DNA of 64,000 bases from contig NZ_JASMWN010000012.1 in the NCBI RefSeq assembly GCF_032595355.1, positions 62,001 to 126,000 of the forward strand, given 5' to 3'. This document shows positions 51,686-61,602 of this stretch, piece after piece. This stretch comes from Sedimentitalea todarodis. GTDB taxonomy: Bacteria > Pseudomonadota > Alphaproteobacteria > Rhodobacterales > Rhodobacteraceae. The position numbers and the translations under genes were made by a program. Within the stretch, counting starts at the first letter, position 1; each line of letters opens with the position of its first letter. The notes below the pieces were generated by a model, which was not told where the DNA came from, made no database searches, and was given only the letters and a program-made list of their open reading frames with translations.

Positions 51686-54103
51686 TCAGAAATCGAGGTT
51701 CTCGACACTAAGCGCATTTTTCTGGATGAACTCCCGCCGCGGTTCGACGACGTCGCCCATCAGCTTGGTGAAGAGATCATCGGCCTCTGCCATATCTTCG
51801 ACCCTGACCTGAAGCAGCGTGCGGGCGTCTGGATCAAGTGTGGTTTCCCAGAGCTGCCCGGGGTTCATTTCGCCGAGGCCCTTGTATCGTTGCAGGGTCA
51901 GCCCCTTTGCACCCTCATCAAGGATCGCATCCAGAAGGCCAAGCGGGCCGTAGATGGTCTGGATCCGGTCGCGTCGCACCAGTGTGATCGGACTGGAATA
52001 GACGTCCTGCAGGCTCCTGGTGAAGCTGCCGGTCTTGCGGGCTTCGCCCGAACGCAGCATCGGCCCATCCAGGGTCCGCACCTCTTCGACGCCGCGCAGG
52101 ATGCGGGCCAGGCGAATTCCGTGATCCTGCGTGATCCGGCCCTGCCAGCCACGCTCGTACTCCAACGCGATCAGGTCGAGCCGGGTTGCCACCTTGTCCG
52201 CAACTCCTTGCAGATCGGCGTCAACCGCACCGGGCACGAACGCGCCGGCGACGGCTGCCTGCTCCAGAATGTGGTGCGGATAGTGCGTCGGAAAGGCATC
52301 AAGAACCCGGCGCAGTTGCCGCGCTTCGTCCACGACGCGCGCAAGATCCTGCCCCAGCATTTCCTCGCCCGACTCCAGGCGCAGCACCGCGCCGTCAATC
52401 CCTTGCTGGATCAGGTACTCGTCAAACGCGCTCTGATCCTTGAGATAGACCTCGGACTTGCCGCGCGCGACCTTGTAGAGCGGCGGTTGCGCAATATAAA
52501 GATATCCGCCTTCAATCAGCTGGGGCATCTGACGATAGAAGAAGGTCAGAAGCAGCGTCCGGATATGCGCGCCATCCACGTCGGCGTCGGTCATGATGAC
52601 AATCTTGTGGTAGCGTAACTTGGCGATGTTGAATTCGTCGCGACCAATGCCTGTGCCGAGCGCCATGACCAGGTTGCCGATTTCCTGGCTCGACAACATC
52701 CGGTCGAACCGTGCCCGTTCCACGTTGAGGATCTTGCCGCGGAGCGGCAGCACAGCCTGTGTGCGCCGGTCACGTCCCGTTTGCGCCGAGCCACCGGCAC
52801 TGTCACCCTCGACAAGGAAAAGTTCGGTCTTGGACGGGTCTTTTTCGGAGCAGTCCTTGAGCTTGCCTGCGAGGAAGTTCACATCCATCGCCGTCTTGCG
52901 CCGGGTCAGGTCGCGGGCCTTGCGTGCAGCCTCTCGGGCCACGGCGGCCTCGATGATCTTGCCGACGATGACCTTCGCCTGGCTGGGGTTTTCCTCGAAC
53001 CATTCGGACAGCTTTTCGTTTACCAACCCCTCGACCGCCGGGCGCACTTCGGAACTGACCAGCTTGTCCTTGGTCTGGGACGAAAACTTGGGATCCGGAA
53101 CTTTGACCGACAGCACACAGGTCAGCCCTTCGCGCGCATCATCACCGGTAAAGTTCACCTTTTCCCGTTTTGCGATACCGCTGGATTGGGCATAGTTGTT
53201 GATCGTCCGGGTCAACGCCCCCCGGAAACCCGCCATATGGGTGCCACCATCGCGCTGCGGAATATTGTTGGTGAAGGGCAGCACTGCCTCGTGATAGCTG
53301 TCGTTCCACCACATCGCCACTTCGACGCCGATATCGTCGCGCTCGCCGGTGATAAAGATCGGCTCTTCCATGATCGAAGACTTGTGCCTGTCGAGGTACT
53401 TGACGAATTCCTTGACCCCGCCTTCGTAGAACAATTCGCTGCGCAGGGGTTCGGCAGGGCGCTCATCAATCAGGATGATCCGCACTCCAGAGTTCAGAAA
53501 GGCCAGTTCGCGCAGGCGCCGCTCCAGGATTTCGAACGAGTATTCGAGATTGGAAAACGTATCGGTGGAGGCGAGGAACCGCACTTCGGTTCCGCTCTTG
53601 CCATCGGCGTCGCCCACGACACGCAGATGTTCGGCGGTCTCACCATGTTCAAAGCGGGCGTAGTGCTCTTTGCCATCGCGGCAGATCCGCAGTTCGAGCC
53701 AGACCGAAAGCGCGTTCACGACCGAAACGCCGACACCATGCAGGCCCCCGGACACCTTGTAGGAATTGCTGTCGAATTTCCCGCCCGCATGCAATTGGGT
53801 CATGATGACCTCGGCGGCAGAAACGCCTTCTTCCTCATGGATTCCGACCGGAATACCACGGCCATTGTCGCTGACCGAGACGCTGTTGTCGGCGTGAATC
53901 TTGACCGTCACAGCGTCCGCGTGTCCCGCCAGCGCCTCGTCAATGCCATTGTCGACGCACTCATACACCATGTGGTGCAGACCGGACCCATCGTCGGTGT
54001 CACCGATATACATGCCAGGGCGCTTTCTAACGGCCTCCAAACCCTTGAGAACCTTAATAGAATCGGCGCCGTATTCTTCCGGCACTTTTACATCTTCGGA
54101 CAT
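51686..54103 (-). CDS. gyrB: DNA gyrase subunit B
   Basis: Type II topoisomerase ATPase subunit of 805 residues. GHKL motifs ECVDNGIDEALAGHAD, VSDNGRGIPVGIH and SGGLHGVGVSVVNALS; TOPRIM motif LVEGDSAGGSAQTGRD and MTDADVDGAHIRTLLLTFFY; C-terminal RYKGLGEMNPGQLWETTLDP. The protein is full length. It lies downstream of dnaN and recF on the same strand, the usual replication block, with 114 bp separating it from recF. Confidence 0.99.
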   Translation of the reverse strand: MSEDVKVPEEYGADSIKVLKGLEAVRKRPGMYIGDTDDGSGLHHMVYECVDNGIDEALAGHADAVTVKIHADNSVSVSDNGRGIPVGIHEEEGVSAAEVIMTQLHAGGKFDSNSYKVSGGLHGVGVSVVNALSVWLELRICRDGKEHYARFEHGETAEHLRVVGDADGKSGTEVRFLASTDTFSNLEYSFEILERRLRELAFLNSGVRIILIDERPAEPLRSELFYEGGVKEFVKYLDRHKSSIMEEPIFITGERDDIGVEVAMWWNDSYHEAVLPFTNNIPQRDGGTHMAGFRGALTRTINNYAQSSGIAKREKVNFTGDDAREGLTCVLSVKVPDPKFSSQTKDKLVSSEVRPAVEGLVNEKLSEWFEENPSQAKVIVGKIIEAAVAREAARKARDLTRRKTAMDVNFLAGKLKDCSEKDPSKTELFLVEGDSAGGSAQTGRDRRTQAVLPLRGKILNVERARFDRMLSSQEIGNLVMALGTGIGRDEFNIAKLRYHKIVIMTDADVDGAHIRTLLLTFFYRQMPQLIEGGYLYIAQPPLYKVARGKSEVYLKDQSAFDEYLIQQGIDGAVLRLESGEEMLGQDLARVVDEARQLRRVLDAFPTHYPHHILEQAAVAGAFVPGAVDADLQGVADKVATRLDLIALEYERGWQGRITQDHGIRLARILRGVEEVRTLDGPMLRSGEARKTGSFTRSLQDVYSSPITLVRRDRIQTIYGPLGLLDAILDEGAKGLTLQRYKGLGEMNPGQLWETTLDPDARTLLQVRVEDMAEADDLFTKLMGDVVEPRREFIQKNALSVENLDF

Positions 54104-54217
54104 CCGAAATATCCCTTTTCTTTTTGGTATCTTATACGAATTATGGGGGGCGATGTCACGCGATTGCGCTATATTTTGTGGTGCAATGGCCCGATTGACC
54201 TAATCCGCTGAAACGGG

Positions 54218-55318
54218 TCAGGCAACGGCGATCCGCGATAGCCCATCCGCCTCGGTCACTTCGATCCTCTGCGCCCGAGACCCGAGACCCGCGAACAGTT
54301 CCGGGCCGGTTCCGGTCATCCAGGCCTGTGCGCCAAGAGCCAAGATTTCATCGTACAATGCCGCCCGCCGATTGGCGTCCAGATGCGCCGCCACCTCGTC
54401 AAGCAGCAAGATCGGAGGAGCGCCGATTTGCTCGGCCAGCGCCCGTGCGTTGGCGAGGATCAGCGACACCAGAAGCGCCTTTTGCTCGCCCGTGGAACAA
54501 TCGCGCGCAGGTACGGATTTGGCAGCGTAGACTCCGTATAGATCGGCCCGATGCGGCCCGACCAACGTGCGACCGGCGGCCAGATCACGAAAGCGGCTCT
54601 CTGCCAGGGCCTCGCGCAGATCGCCCTCGGTGTCCGGCATCACACCCTCGGTCTGCACCAACTCGAGATCGGCCACGGGAAACGCCGTTTCGGCCTGCTG
54701 CTGTGCACCGGACAGCAGGGCCAATGCCTCTGTCCGGTTCTGGTGGATGCGATGCCCGGATTCGGCCATCTGCGTCTCAAGTGCGCGATACCAATGCGCA
54801 TCGCGCACCTGATCCTTGAGCAGGCGATTGCGCTCGCGCATAGCTTTTTCATAGATCAGTGATGCATCGGCATGTTCGGGCATGAAGCTGAGCGCCATGC
54901 GGTCCAGAAACCGCCGTCGCCCGTCCGCACCTTCGATCCACAGCCTGTCCATACTGGGGATCAGCCACAGAACGCGCGCGATCCGGCCCAGAGCGATCTG
55001 GCTGGCCGACTTCTCGTCAATCCGAACCTGCCGGGCAGCGCCGTGCTCGGACCAGGTTTCAATCTCGCGCACCGATCCCTGTGCCCGCAAGAGACCGGTG
55101 AGCTTCCATCCCAGGGCTTCTGGGCGTCGAGTCATATCTTCCGCACTCGCCCGGCGCAAACCGCGCCCCGGAGAAAACAGGGAAACCGCCTCGAGAATGT
55201 TGGTCTTGCCCGCGCCATTGGGCCCGAAAATCGTCACGGGACGTTCATCCAGCGCGATCCGCCCCAACTTGTGGGACCGAAAATGGGACAGGGTAAGTTC
55301 AGTCAGGGACAGGGACAT
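54218..55318 (-). CDS. recF: Recombination and repair protein RecF
   Basis: SMC-like ATPase of 366 residues loading RecA at gaps. Walker A in TIFGPNGAGKTNILEAVSLF, a signature region DCSTGEQKALLVSLILA, and Walker B in PILLLDEVAAHLD. It lies 54 bp downstream of dnaN and upstream of gyrB. Confidence 0.97.
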   Translation of the reverse strand: MSLSLTELTLSHFRSHKLGRIALDERPVTIFGPNGAGKTNILEAVSLFSPGRGLRRASAEDMTRRPEALGWKLTGLLRAQGSVREIETWSEHGAARQVRIDEKSASQIALGRIARVLWLIPSMDRLWIEGADGRRRFLDRMALSFMPEHADASLIYEKAMRERNRLLKDQVRDAHWYRALETQMAESGHRIHQNRTEALALLSGAQQQAETAFPVADLELVQTEGVMPDTEGDLREALAESRFRDLAAGRTLVGPHRADLYGVYAAKSVPARDCSTGEQKALLVSLILANARALAEQIGAPPILLLDEVAAHLDANRRAALYDEILALGAQAWMTGTGPELFAGLGSRAQRIEVTEADGLSRIAVA

Positions 55319-55372
55319 GCCTGCCGCTTCTTTTGTCGGTGCACAGATGCGCGACGACCAAAGCCACCCGGA

Positions 55373-56491
55373 TCAGACACGCATGGGCATAACCACATAC
55401 ACCGCACTCTGGTCATTGCCTTCCCGCATCAGGGTGGGGTCGCCCGCCGAATTGAACATGAACACCGCGTTTTCACGGTCGACCTGGCTGGCGATTTCAA
55501 GCAGGTACTTGGCGTTGAACCCGATCTCGAGGCGTTCGTCACCATATGCGACGGCCAGTTCCTCTTCCGCCGCACCGCTGTCGGGGGCATTCACCGACAG
55601 GATCAGCCGGTCTTCTTCGAGTTGCAACTTGACCGCGCGCGACCGTTCGGAAGACACCGTTGCCACGCGATCGACCGCCTGTGCGAACTCTGCCGCGTCG
55701 ACCTCGAGCCGGCGGGTGTTGCCTTGCGGAATCACGCGCGAATAGTCGGGGAAGGTGCCGTCGATCACTTTGGACGTCAGGGTGATATCAGGTGTGGCGA
55801 ACCGAATCTTGGTTTCGCTGACCGATACGGCAATCGCCATTTCGTCATCTTCCAACAACTTGCGCAGCTCTCCAACCGTCTTGCGCGGCACGATCACACC
55901 AGGCATGTCCGAGGCCCCCTCCGGAAGATCCGCGTCGATGCGGGCCAGCCGATGACCATCGGTTGCAACACAGCGCAGCACCTTGCCACCGTCTGCGTCT
56001 GCAACATGCATGAAAACTCCGTTCAGATAATAGCGGGTTTCCTCGGTAGAAATCGCGAATTTGGATTTGTCGAATAACCGCCGCAGCACCGCCGCCGGAG
56101 CGGAAAAATTAGTGTCATAATCCGAACTCGCCATCACCGGGAAATCCTCGCGCGGCAATGTTGCCAGTGAGAAATTCGAACGCCCGGCCTCGACAGTCAG
56201 GCGCCCGGCGGCTGCATCCGCAGTCAGCGAAACCAGCGCACCATCAGGCAGCTTGCGGACGATTTCATGCAAGGTTGTGGCCGCCACCGTGGTCGCACCC
56301 GCGCGCTCGACCTGTGCCGGAGCCTTGTCGACAACCTCTATGTCCAGATCGGTGGCGCGGAAATGAACCTCGTCGCTCTCGGCTTCGATCAGGACATTGG
56401 CAAGGATCGGGATCGTGTTGCGGCGTTCCACAACCGATTGGGCCTGAGACACGGCCTTGAGCAGCGTGCCGCGTTCGATGCTGAATTTCAT
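55373..56491 (-). CDS. dnaN: DNA polymerase III beta subunit (sliding clamp)
   Basis: Sliding clamp of 372 residues with three repeated domains: MKFSIERGTLLKAVSQAQSV at the start, the inter-domain KSKFAISTEETRYYLNGVFM, VATDGHRLARIDADLPEG, and the C-terminal YVVMPMRV that ends the binding pocket. It has its own upstream region because dnaA ends in a terminator 150 bp before it. Confidence 0.99.
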   Translation of the reverse strand: MKFSIERGTLLKAVSQAQSVVERRNTIPILANVLIEAESDEVHFRATDLDIEVVDKAPAQVERAGATTVAATTLHEIVRKLPDGALVSLTADAAAGRLTVEAGRSNFSLATLPREDFPVMASSDYDTNFSAPAAVLRRLFDKSKFAISTEETRYYLNGVFMHVADADGGKVLRCVATDGHRLARIDADLPEGASDMPGVIVPRKTVGELRKLLEDDEMAIAVSVSETKIRFATPDITLTSKVIDGTFPDYSRVIPQGNTRRLEVDAAEFAQAVDRVATVSSERSRAVKLQLEEDRLILSVNAPDSGAAEEELAVAYGDERLEIGFNAKYLLEIASQVDRENAVFMFNSAGDPTLMREGNDQSAVYVVMPMRV

Positions 56492-56642
56492 GTCCTTTGA
56501 TCCTCTGCATGGGCCGGGAGGGGCAACCTAGCGGTTTGCCCGGTCAGCACAAGTTTTTTGTGAATTTGTCCGCTGGAATGATTCGGGCGTCAAGGGGCCA
56601 AACACAGGCAGATCACGCGTATTGCATCAGGGCAATGGTATG

Positions 56643-56664
56643 AAAAGGGGCGCTCAAGCGCCCC
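56643..56664 (-). terminator. Terminator of dnaA
   Basis: An 8-bp stem (ggggcgct at 56647-56654 with agcgcccc at 56657-56664), two-base loop as drawn, and tttt on the minus side at 56646-56643; 25 bp after the dnaA stop. Confidence 0.82.
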
Positions 56665-56688
56665 ATGTCGTTTTGAGAGGAGTCGCGA

Positions 56689-58062
56689 TCAGGCTTCGAG
56701 CGCCCGGCGCAGGATTTCGACATCTTCCGCGATCTGTCCGTCAATGACCTTGAGTTCCTCGATCCGCTTCACACCGTGCATCACCGTGGTGTGGTCGCGA
56801 CCGCCGAACCGGCGGCCGATCTCGGGCAGGCTGCGGCTGGTCAATTGTTTGGCCAGATACATCGCAACCTGGCGCGGTCTGGCGTAGGAGCGCAGCCGCT
56901 TGGGTCCGATGATGTCGCTGAGACGGATGTTGTAATAGTCCGAAACCTTGCGCTGGATTTCCTCGACCGTGATCTTGCGTTCCGACGCACGCAGAACATC
57001 GGCGAGACAATCCTGCGTCAGCTCCATGTCGATCTCGCGCCCGACCAGAGACGCAAAGGCGAAGAGACGGGTCAGAGCACCTTCCAGAACACGCACATTC
57101 GTTGAAATTCTCTGCGCAAGGAATTCCAGCACGCCATTGGAAATTTCCAGTCCGGGATAGGCATCGCGATACTGTTGTACCTTGGCTTGCAGAATGCCCA
57201 GCCTCAATTCGTAATCCGTGGGATGCAGATCGACGACAAGCCCGCATTGCAGCCGTGATTTCACGCGATCCTCGAGCTCCTTGATCTCTCCCGGCGCGCG
57301 GTCCGCGGAAATGATGATCTGCTTGTTCTGATCCACCAGTGCGTTGAAGGTGTGAAAGAACTCTTCCTGGGTGCTGTCCTTGCCGGCGATGAACTGTACA
57401 TCATCCACCATCAATACATCGACCGACCGGAACAGGACCTTGAAATCCATCATCTTGCGTTCGCGCAGGGCCTGCACGAACCGATACATGAATTGCTCTG
57501 CCGACAGGTAGAGGACGTTCAACTCGGGCTTGCGCTTGCGCAATTCCCAAGCGATTGCGTGCATAAGGTGGGTCTTGCCGAGACCGACGCCACCATAGAG
57601 CACCAGCGGGTTGAAGGTCACGGGCCCACCTTCGCTGACACGGCGGGCTGCGGCATGCGCCAGTTCGTTCGGCTTGCCGACGACAAAGGCATCAAAGGTA
57701 AAACGCGAGTCCAGCGGCGCAGCCTGAAGGGCGTCCCGCGGTGAAGCCGTCGGCTCGGTCGCCCGGGCGGCAGCCTTGGATGCTTCGGGCACCGGCCGTG
57801 GCGATGGATTGGCCGTGCTGTTGGCCGAAACGCGAAAGGTTACGCGCTGAACATTGGCGCCCGCGGTGTTCAGTTCATACAGGATGACGTCGGCGAAATT
57901 CTGGCTGACATAATTACCCATGAAATTGGTGGGAACGCTGAACACGGCGACCCCATCTTGCAGGTGCTCGAATTCAAGCGGTTCAATCCAGGTGGTATAG
58001 TTGTTCTGTCCGACCGTCTTGAGCAGCCCTATCTTGAGTTGTCCCCATTTTTCTTGTGTCAT
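56689..58062 (-). CDS. dnaA: Chromosomal replication initiator DnaA
   Basis: Initiator protein of 457 residues. Domain I starts TQEKWGQLKIGLLKTVGQNN; a variable domain II spans about 85-130; the AAA+ domain has LVLYGGVGLGKTHLMHAIAW and LMVDDVQFIAGK; domain IV ends with GRDHTTVMHGVKRI. GAGG before ATG 58062 and the family N-terminus fix the start; an in-frame opening from 58158 is leader. It is followed by a terminator, then dnaN. Confidence 0.99.
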   Translation of the reverse strand: MTQEKWGQLKIGLLKTVGQNNYTTWIEPLEFEHLQDGVAVFSVPTNFMGNYVSQNFADVILYELNTAGANVQRVTFRVSANSTANPSPRPVPEASKAAARATEPTASPRDALQAAPLDSRFTFDAFVVGKPNELAHAAARRVSEGGPVTFNPLVLYGGVGLGKTHLMHAIAWELRKRKPELNVLYLSAEQFMYRFVQALRERKMMDFKVLFRSVDVLMVDDVQFIAGKDSTQEEFFHTFNALVDQNKQIIISADRAPGEIKELEDRVKSRLQCGLVVDLHPTDYELRLGILQAKVQQYRDAYPGLEISNGVLEFLAQRISTNVRVLEGALTRLFAFASLVGREIDMELTQDCLADVLRASERKITVEEIQRKVSDYYNIRLSDIIGPKRLRSYARPRQVAMYLAKQLTSRSLPEIGRRFGGRDHTTVMHGVKRIEELKVIDGQIAEDVEILRRALEA

Positions 58063-58622
58063 GCAGCGCCTCACGCATCCCGTGCTTGTTGGCCTTTTGG
58101 CCTTTTCCATTGTTTGACCGGAGCAGAATCCGGTTGGATCCACACAGCACAGGGTCATGCACCAGTCACAAAACTGGTGCTGCGCGCGCCGGTCCCATCG
58201 GCGCTGCAGTTATGGTAACAGGGTCAAAGTTCGCTATTCGTTATGAATACGCTGGCTGACAAAGCACTGTTACACAGACATGTTATGACAGGGCTGCGAA
58301 AATCGGGTATTCCCCTCTCCTTTGCAGCACGCAGAAGCGGTCGGTATGGCAGCCGTACCACTCAGCATAGCACCCGTTACATGGCTGATGCAGTTCAGTC
58401 ATGTATTGAATACCGCCTGTCCCCCCAAGCAAGTGAATCGCTGCAACAGTCGTAGCAATTTCGGGTGCGGAGCGGCAATGAAACTCTGTTGTTGACTCAC
58501 GATTCCGGTGCAAAGAATCTCTGCGCCGTTTCGATTGCGGTGCAGGGATGCGCCCAACAAAAAAAGGCGCTGCAGAGCAACGCCTTTGTAATACTTAACT
58601 TTTGTCCTAACCGGACGTAACG
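58063..58622. other. Intergenic region between rpsT and dnaA
   Basis: 560 bases without a gene. It contains the rpsT terminator, an inverted repeat caccagt-n6-actggtg (58160-58179) upstream of dnaA, and several TTAT- and TGTTA-type words but no exact DnaA box (TTATCCACA). It may include the dnaA promoter; origin function is not supported by what I see. Confidence 0.45.
58556..58588 (-). terminator. Terminator of rpsT
   Basis: A 7-bp stem (aaaggcg at 58563-58569 with cgccttt at 58581-58587); on the minus strand the stem is followed by a run of seven Ts (58565-58557 region). Confidence 0.85.
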
Positions 58623-58886
58623 TCAACCGAGCGCTTTGACGCGTGCGGTCAGGCGGGACATCTTGCGCGATGCGGTGTTCTTGTGAAAGACGCCTTTGGA
58701 TACGCCACGCATCAACTCGGGCTGTGCCGCACGCAGCGCTGCGCCTGCGGCGTCCTTGTCACCGGATTCGATGGCTTCTTCTACATTGCGAAGGAAGGTG
58801 CGAATCCGCGAGCGGCGGGCTTTGTTGACGGCAAAACGTGCCTCGTTCTGACGGGCGCGTTTTTTGGATTGCGGCGAATTTGCCAT
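58623..58886 (-). CDS. rpsT: Ribosomal protein bS20
   Basis: Small-subunit protein of 87 residues, helical and basic: MANSPQSKKRARQNEARFAV at the start, RRSRIRTFLRNVEEAIESGD, and GVFHKNTASRKMSRLTARVK near the end. It lies between dnaA and an enoyl-CoA hydratase, on the same strand as both, with its own terminator. Confidence 0.98.
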   Translation of the reverse strand: MANSPQSKKRARQNEARFAVNKARRSRIRTFLRNVEEAIESGDKDAAGAALRAAQPELMRGVSKGVFHKNTASRKMSRLTARVKALG

Positions 58887-59069
58887 GATGTTCAGACCTT
58901 TGTTCGGTTTCGGTTCAATTCAATTGCGCAATGCAAGTCCCAAACCGGATCCTGATCCACCAGTGTGATTCTAGCCTGAGCGGGCCGCACGCGCATGTAT
59001 TGCAGTGGCTCCTATCCAGTTTCGGCGAATTTGCCAACCGGTAATATGAAGAACCACCGTCGGTGAGGC

Positions 59070-59846
59070 TTACTTGTCGCGGAACTGCGCCTGTCGCTTT
59101 TCGAGGAAGGCGGTCATGCCCTCTTTCTGATCCTCGGTTGCGAACATCGAATGGAACACGCGCCGTTCGAACAAAAGCCCTTCGGAGAGCGTCGTCTCAT
59201 AGCTACGGTTCACTGCTTCCTTGGCGGCCATTACGGTCATCATCGACTTTTCCGCGATCTTCTGGGCCACATTGGTTGCTTCTTCGATCAGCTTCTTGGC
59301 AGGAACCACGCGGCTGACAAGCCCGCTGCGCTCGGCCTCTTCCGCCGTCATGAAGCGCCCGGTCAGGTTCATGTCCATGGATTTGGATTTGCCGACGAAC
59401 CGGGTCAGCCGCTGGGTGCCACCCAATCCGGCGATAACGCCAAGATTGATTTCCGGTTGGCCGAACTTGGCTGTATCGGCGGCGATGATAAAGTCGCACG
59501 CCATCGCCAGTTCGCATCCACCGCCCAGAGCATAGCCCGATACTGCAGCGATGATCGGCTTTCTGATCTTTGTAATCCGATCGTTTGCATCGGCAAACAG
59601 GTTGATGGTGAATACGTCACCAAAACCCATGCCCGACATTTCCTTGATGTCCGCACCTGCGGCAAATGCCTTGTCCGAACCGGTCACGATGATGCACCGT
59701 ACCTTTTCGTTGGCATCCGCTTCTTCCAGCGCCTGGCACAGTTCCTTGAGCAGCTGCGTGTTCAGTGCGTTCAGTGCATCGGGCCGGTTCAACCGGATCA
59801 GTGCAATGTGATCATCAACATCGACGTTGATCGTCTCAAAGGCCAT
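59070..59846 (-). CDS. Enoyl-CoA hydratase
   Basis: Crotonase-fold enzyme of 258 residues with the oxyanion-hole loop AFAAGADIKEMSGMGF and the catalytic Glu pair in ALGGGCELAMACDFII and GQPEINLGVIAGLGGTQRL. It is a typical short-chain FadB-like hydratase of beta-oxidation. The gene is alone, between mutM and rpsT on the same strand. Confidence 0.95.
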   Translation of the reverse strand: MAFETINVDVDDHIALIRLNRPDALNALNTQLLKELCQALEEADANEKVRCIIVTGSDKAFAAGADIKEMSGMGFGDVFTINLFADANDRITKIRKPIIAAVSGYALGGGCELAMACDFIIAADTAKFGQPEINLGVIAGLGGTQRLTRFVGKSKSMDMNLTGRFMTAEEAERSGLVSRVVPAKKLIEEATNVAQKIAEKSMMTVMAAKEAVNRSYETTLSEGLLFERRVFHSMFATEDQKEGMTAFLEKRQAQFRDK

Positions 59847-59910
59847 GAAATTCGCTTTCGATTGTTCCGGTCAGAGTCGAAGCCTTACCACGCAAATCTT
59901 ACGTTTCAAG

Positions 59911-60762
59911 CTATCTTTGGCATTGCGCACAATAGAAAGACGACCGCCCAGATTGCGTGATTCGCCGGATCGACCCGGTGCAATCCGGTCTGCGGCATGG
60001 CTCGCCTTCGCGCCCGTAGACATCAAAGGCATGCTGAAAGTATCCAAGTTCTCCATCGGCCTGCCTGAAATCCCGCAACGAAGAACCGCCGGCCTTGATT
60101 GCCTCTGACAGGACGTCACGGATGATCGGAACCAGCGTTGCAACACGCGCGGCGGCAATATTGCCTGCCTTGCGGCGTGGCGACAACGCAGCCCGGAACA
60201 GGGCCTCGCAGACATAGATATTGCCGAGACCCGCAACCACCTTCTGATCGAGCAACACCGATTTGACCGGACTCTGCCGCCCGCGAAATGCTTCGATCAG
60301 TTGGTTTTCATGGAACTCATTGCCTAATGGCTCCGGCCCCAGCACCGCCAGCAACCTGTGTTGCTCGGCTGTCCGGGTCTCCAGCAGGTCCATCGCACCA
60401 AACCGGCGCGGGTCATTGAAGGTGATCCGTGCGCCATTGTCCATATGCAGCACGACATGATCATGTTTCTGCGCTGCCGGATGGTCTTGCACGAACCGGC
60501 CCAACGGGTCGCCCGACACGGTCATGCGACCGGACATTCCAAGATGGATCAACAGCGTCTCTTCATTGTCGAGATCGGCGAGGATGTATTTGGACCTCCG
60601 CCGCAATCGCAACACCCGTCGCCCGGTCAGACGCTCGGCCATCCGGGCCGGGAACGGCCAGCGCAGATCCGGGCGATTCACCTCGGCACGCGCGATGACC
60701 TGGCCCTCCATCGCTGGCAAAAGCCCGCGACGCACTGTCTCTACCTCTGGCAATTCGGGCAT
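59911..60762 (-). CDS. mutM: Formamidopyrimidine-DNA glycosylase
   Basis: Base-excision enzyme of 283 residues removing 8-oxoguanine. The N-terminal catalytic PELPEVETVRRGL (Pro2, Glu3), the Lys in DEETLLIHLGMSGR-type loop, and the C-terminal zinc finger CRRPDCTGSIRRI with FYCAQCQR are present. It is divergent from ubiE across about 86 bp, the usual alphaproteobacterial order. Confidence 0.97.
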   Translation of the reverse strand: MPELPEVETVRRGLLPAMEGQVIARAEVNRPDLRWPFPARMAERLTGRRVLRLRRRSKYILADLDNEETLLIHLGMSGRMTVSGDPLGRFVQDHPAAQKHDHVVLHMDNGARITFNDPRRFGAMDLLETRTAEQHRLLAVLGPEPLGNEFHENQLIEAFRGRQSPVKSVLLDQKVVAGLGNIYVCEALFRAALSPRRKAGNIAAARVATLVPIIRDVLSEAIKAGGSSLRDFRQADGELGYFQHAFDVYGREGEPCRRPDCTGSIRRITQSGRSSFYCAQCQR

Positions 60763-60848
60763 TTGCTGCCTTTCTGATCAAGGGGCCGCATTGTGCCTGA
60801 CCCACAGCGCCCTATAACAAGGACGAAACGGTGAGGCGGCAAGACCCG

Positions 60849-61601
60849 ATGACAGATAACAACGACAAAACCACCCATTTCGGGCGCGAGACGATCCCGG
60901 AGGGCGAAAAGGCCGGCCGGGTGCAGGGCGTGTTCAATTCGGTGGCGTCAAAATACGACATCATGAACGATGTGATGAGCGTCGGCATCCATAGGGTGTG
61001 GAAAGACGCGATGATGGACTGGCTCGCGCCGCGTCCCGGTCAGCGTCTTCTCGACGTGGCGGGCGGCACCGGCGATATCGCATTCCGCTTTCTCACGCGC
61101 GCGGGCCACGGGCATGCCACCGTTCTGGACCTGACCGAGCCCATGCTTGTCGAAGGCCGCAAACGCGCCGAAGCCGCAGATATGTCTGACAGCCTGAACT
61201 GGGTTGTCGGGGATGCCATGTCATTGCCGTTTCCCGACAACAGCTTTGATGTCTACACGATCAGCTTTGGCATCCGCAACGTGACCCGTCCCCAGCAGGC
61301 CCTGAACGAAGCCTTTCGCGTGCTGCGCCCCGGCGGCCGCCTGATGGTGCTTGAGTTCAGCCAGCTACCCAGCGAGGGATTGCAGAAGCTCTATGATCTC
61401 TACAGCTTCAATGTCATTCCGCGCATGGGTCAGATGATCGCCGGGGATCGCGACAGCTATCAGTATCTGGTCGAATCGATCCGCAATTTCCCGGATCAGG
61501 ACACTTTTCTGGCAATGGTACGCCTGGCCGGGTTCGAGAACGCCAAGTATCGCAACCTGAGCATGGGCATTGCCGCCCTGCATTCCGGCTGGAAGATCTG
61601 A
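60849..61601 (+). CDS. ubiE: Ubiquinone/menaquinone C-methyltransferase UbiE
   Basis: SAM-dependent methyltransferase of 250 residues acting on the quinone ring. THFGRETIPEGEKAGRVQGV at the start, VASKYDIMNDVMSVGIHRVW, LLDVAGGTGDIAFRF (SAM site) and ISFGIRNVTRPQQAL are the family motifs. The start is uncertain: GTG 60831 has a well placed AAGGA and would add six residues, ATG 60849 fits the family N-terminus. The stop lies one base before the ubiB start, so the pair is coupled. Confidence 0.96.
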   Translation: MTDNNDKTTHFGRETIPEGEKAGRVQGVFNSVASKYDIMNDVMSVGIHRVWKDAMMDWLAPRPGQRLLDVAGGTGDIAFRFLTRAGHGHATVLDLTEPMLVEGRKRAEAADMSDSLNWVVGDAMSLPFPDNSFDVYTISFGIRNVTRPQQALNEAFRVLRPGGRLMVLEFSQLPSEGLQKLYDLYSFNVIPRMGQMIAGDRDSYQYLVESIRNFPDQDTFLAMVRLAGFENAKYRNLSMGIAALHSGWKI

Positions 61602-61602
61602 C

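Noticed and set aside
52781..54211. Long rightward open frame (about 476 codons) opposite gyrB
   Set aside because: Antisense shadow caused by high GC; gyrB is complete on the other strand.
54872..56077. Rightward open frame of about 400 codons over recF and dnaN
   Set aside because: It spans two real genes and their gap on the opposite strand and has no family features.
58063..58622. Replication origin next to dnaA
   Set aside because: No exact DnaA box and no AT-rich unwinding stretch; only loose TTAT-type words.
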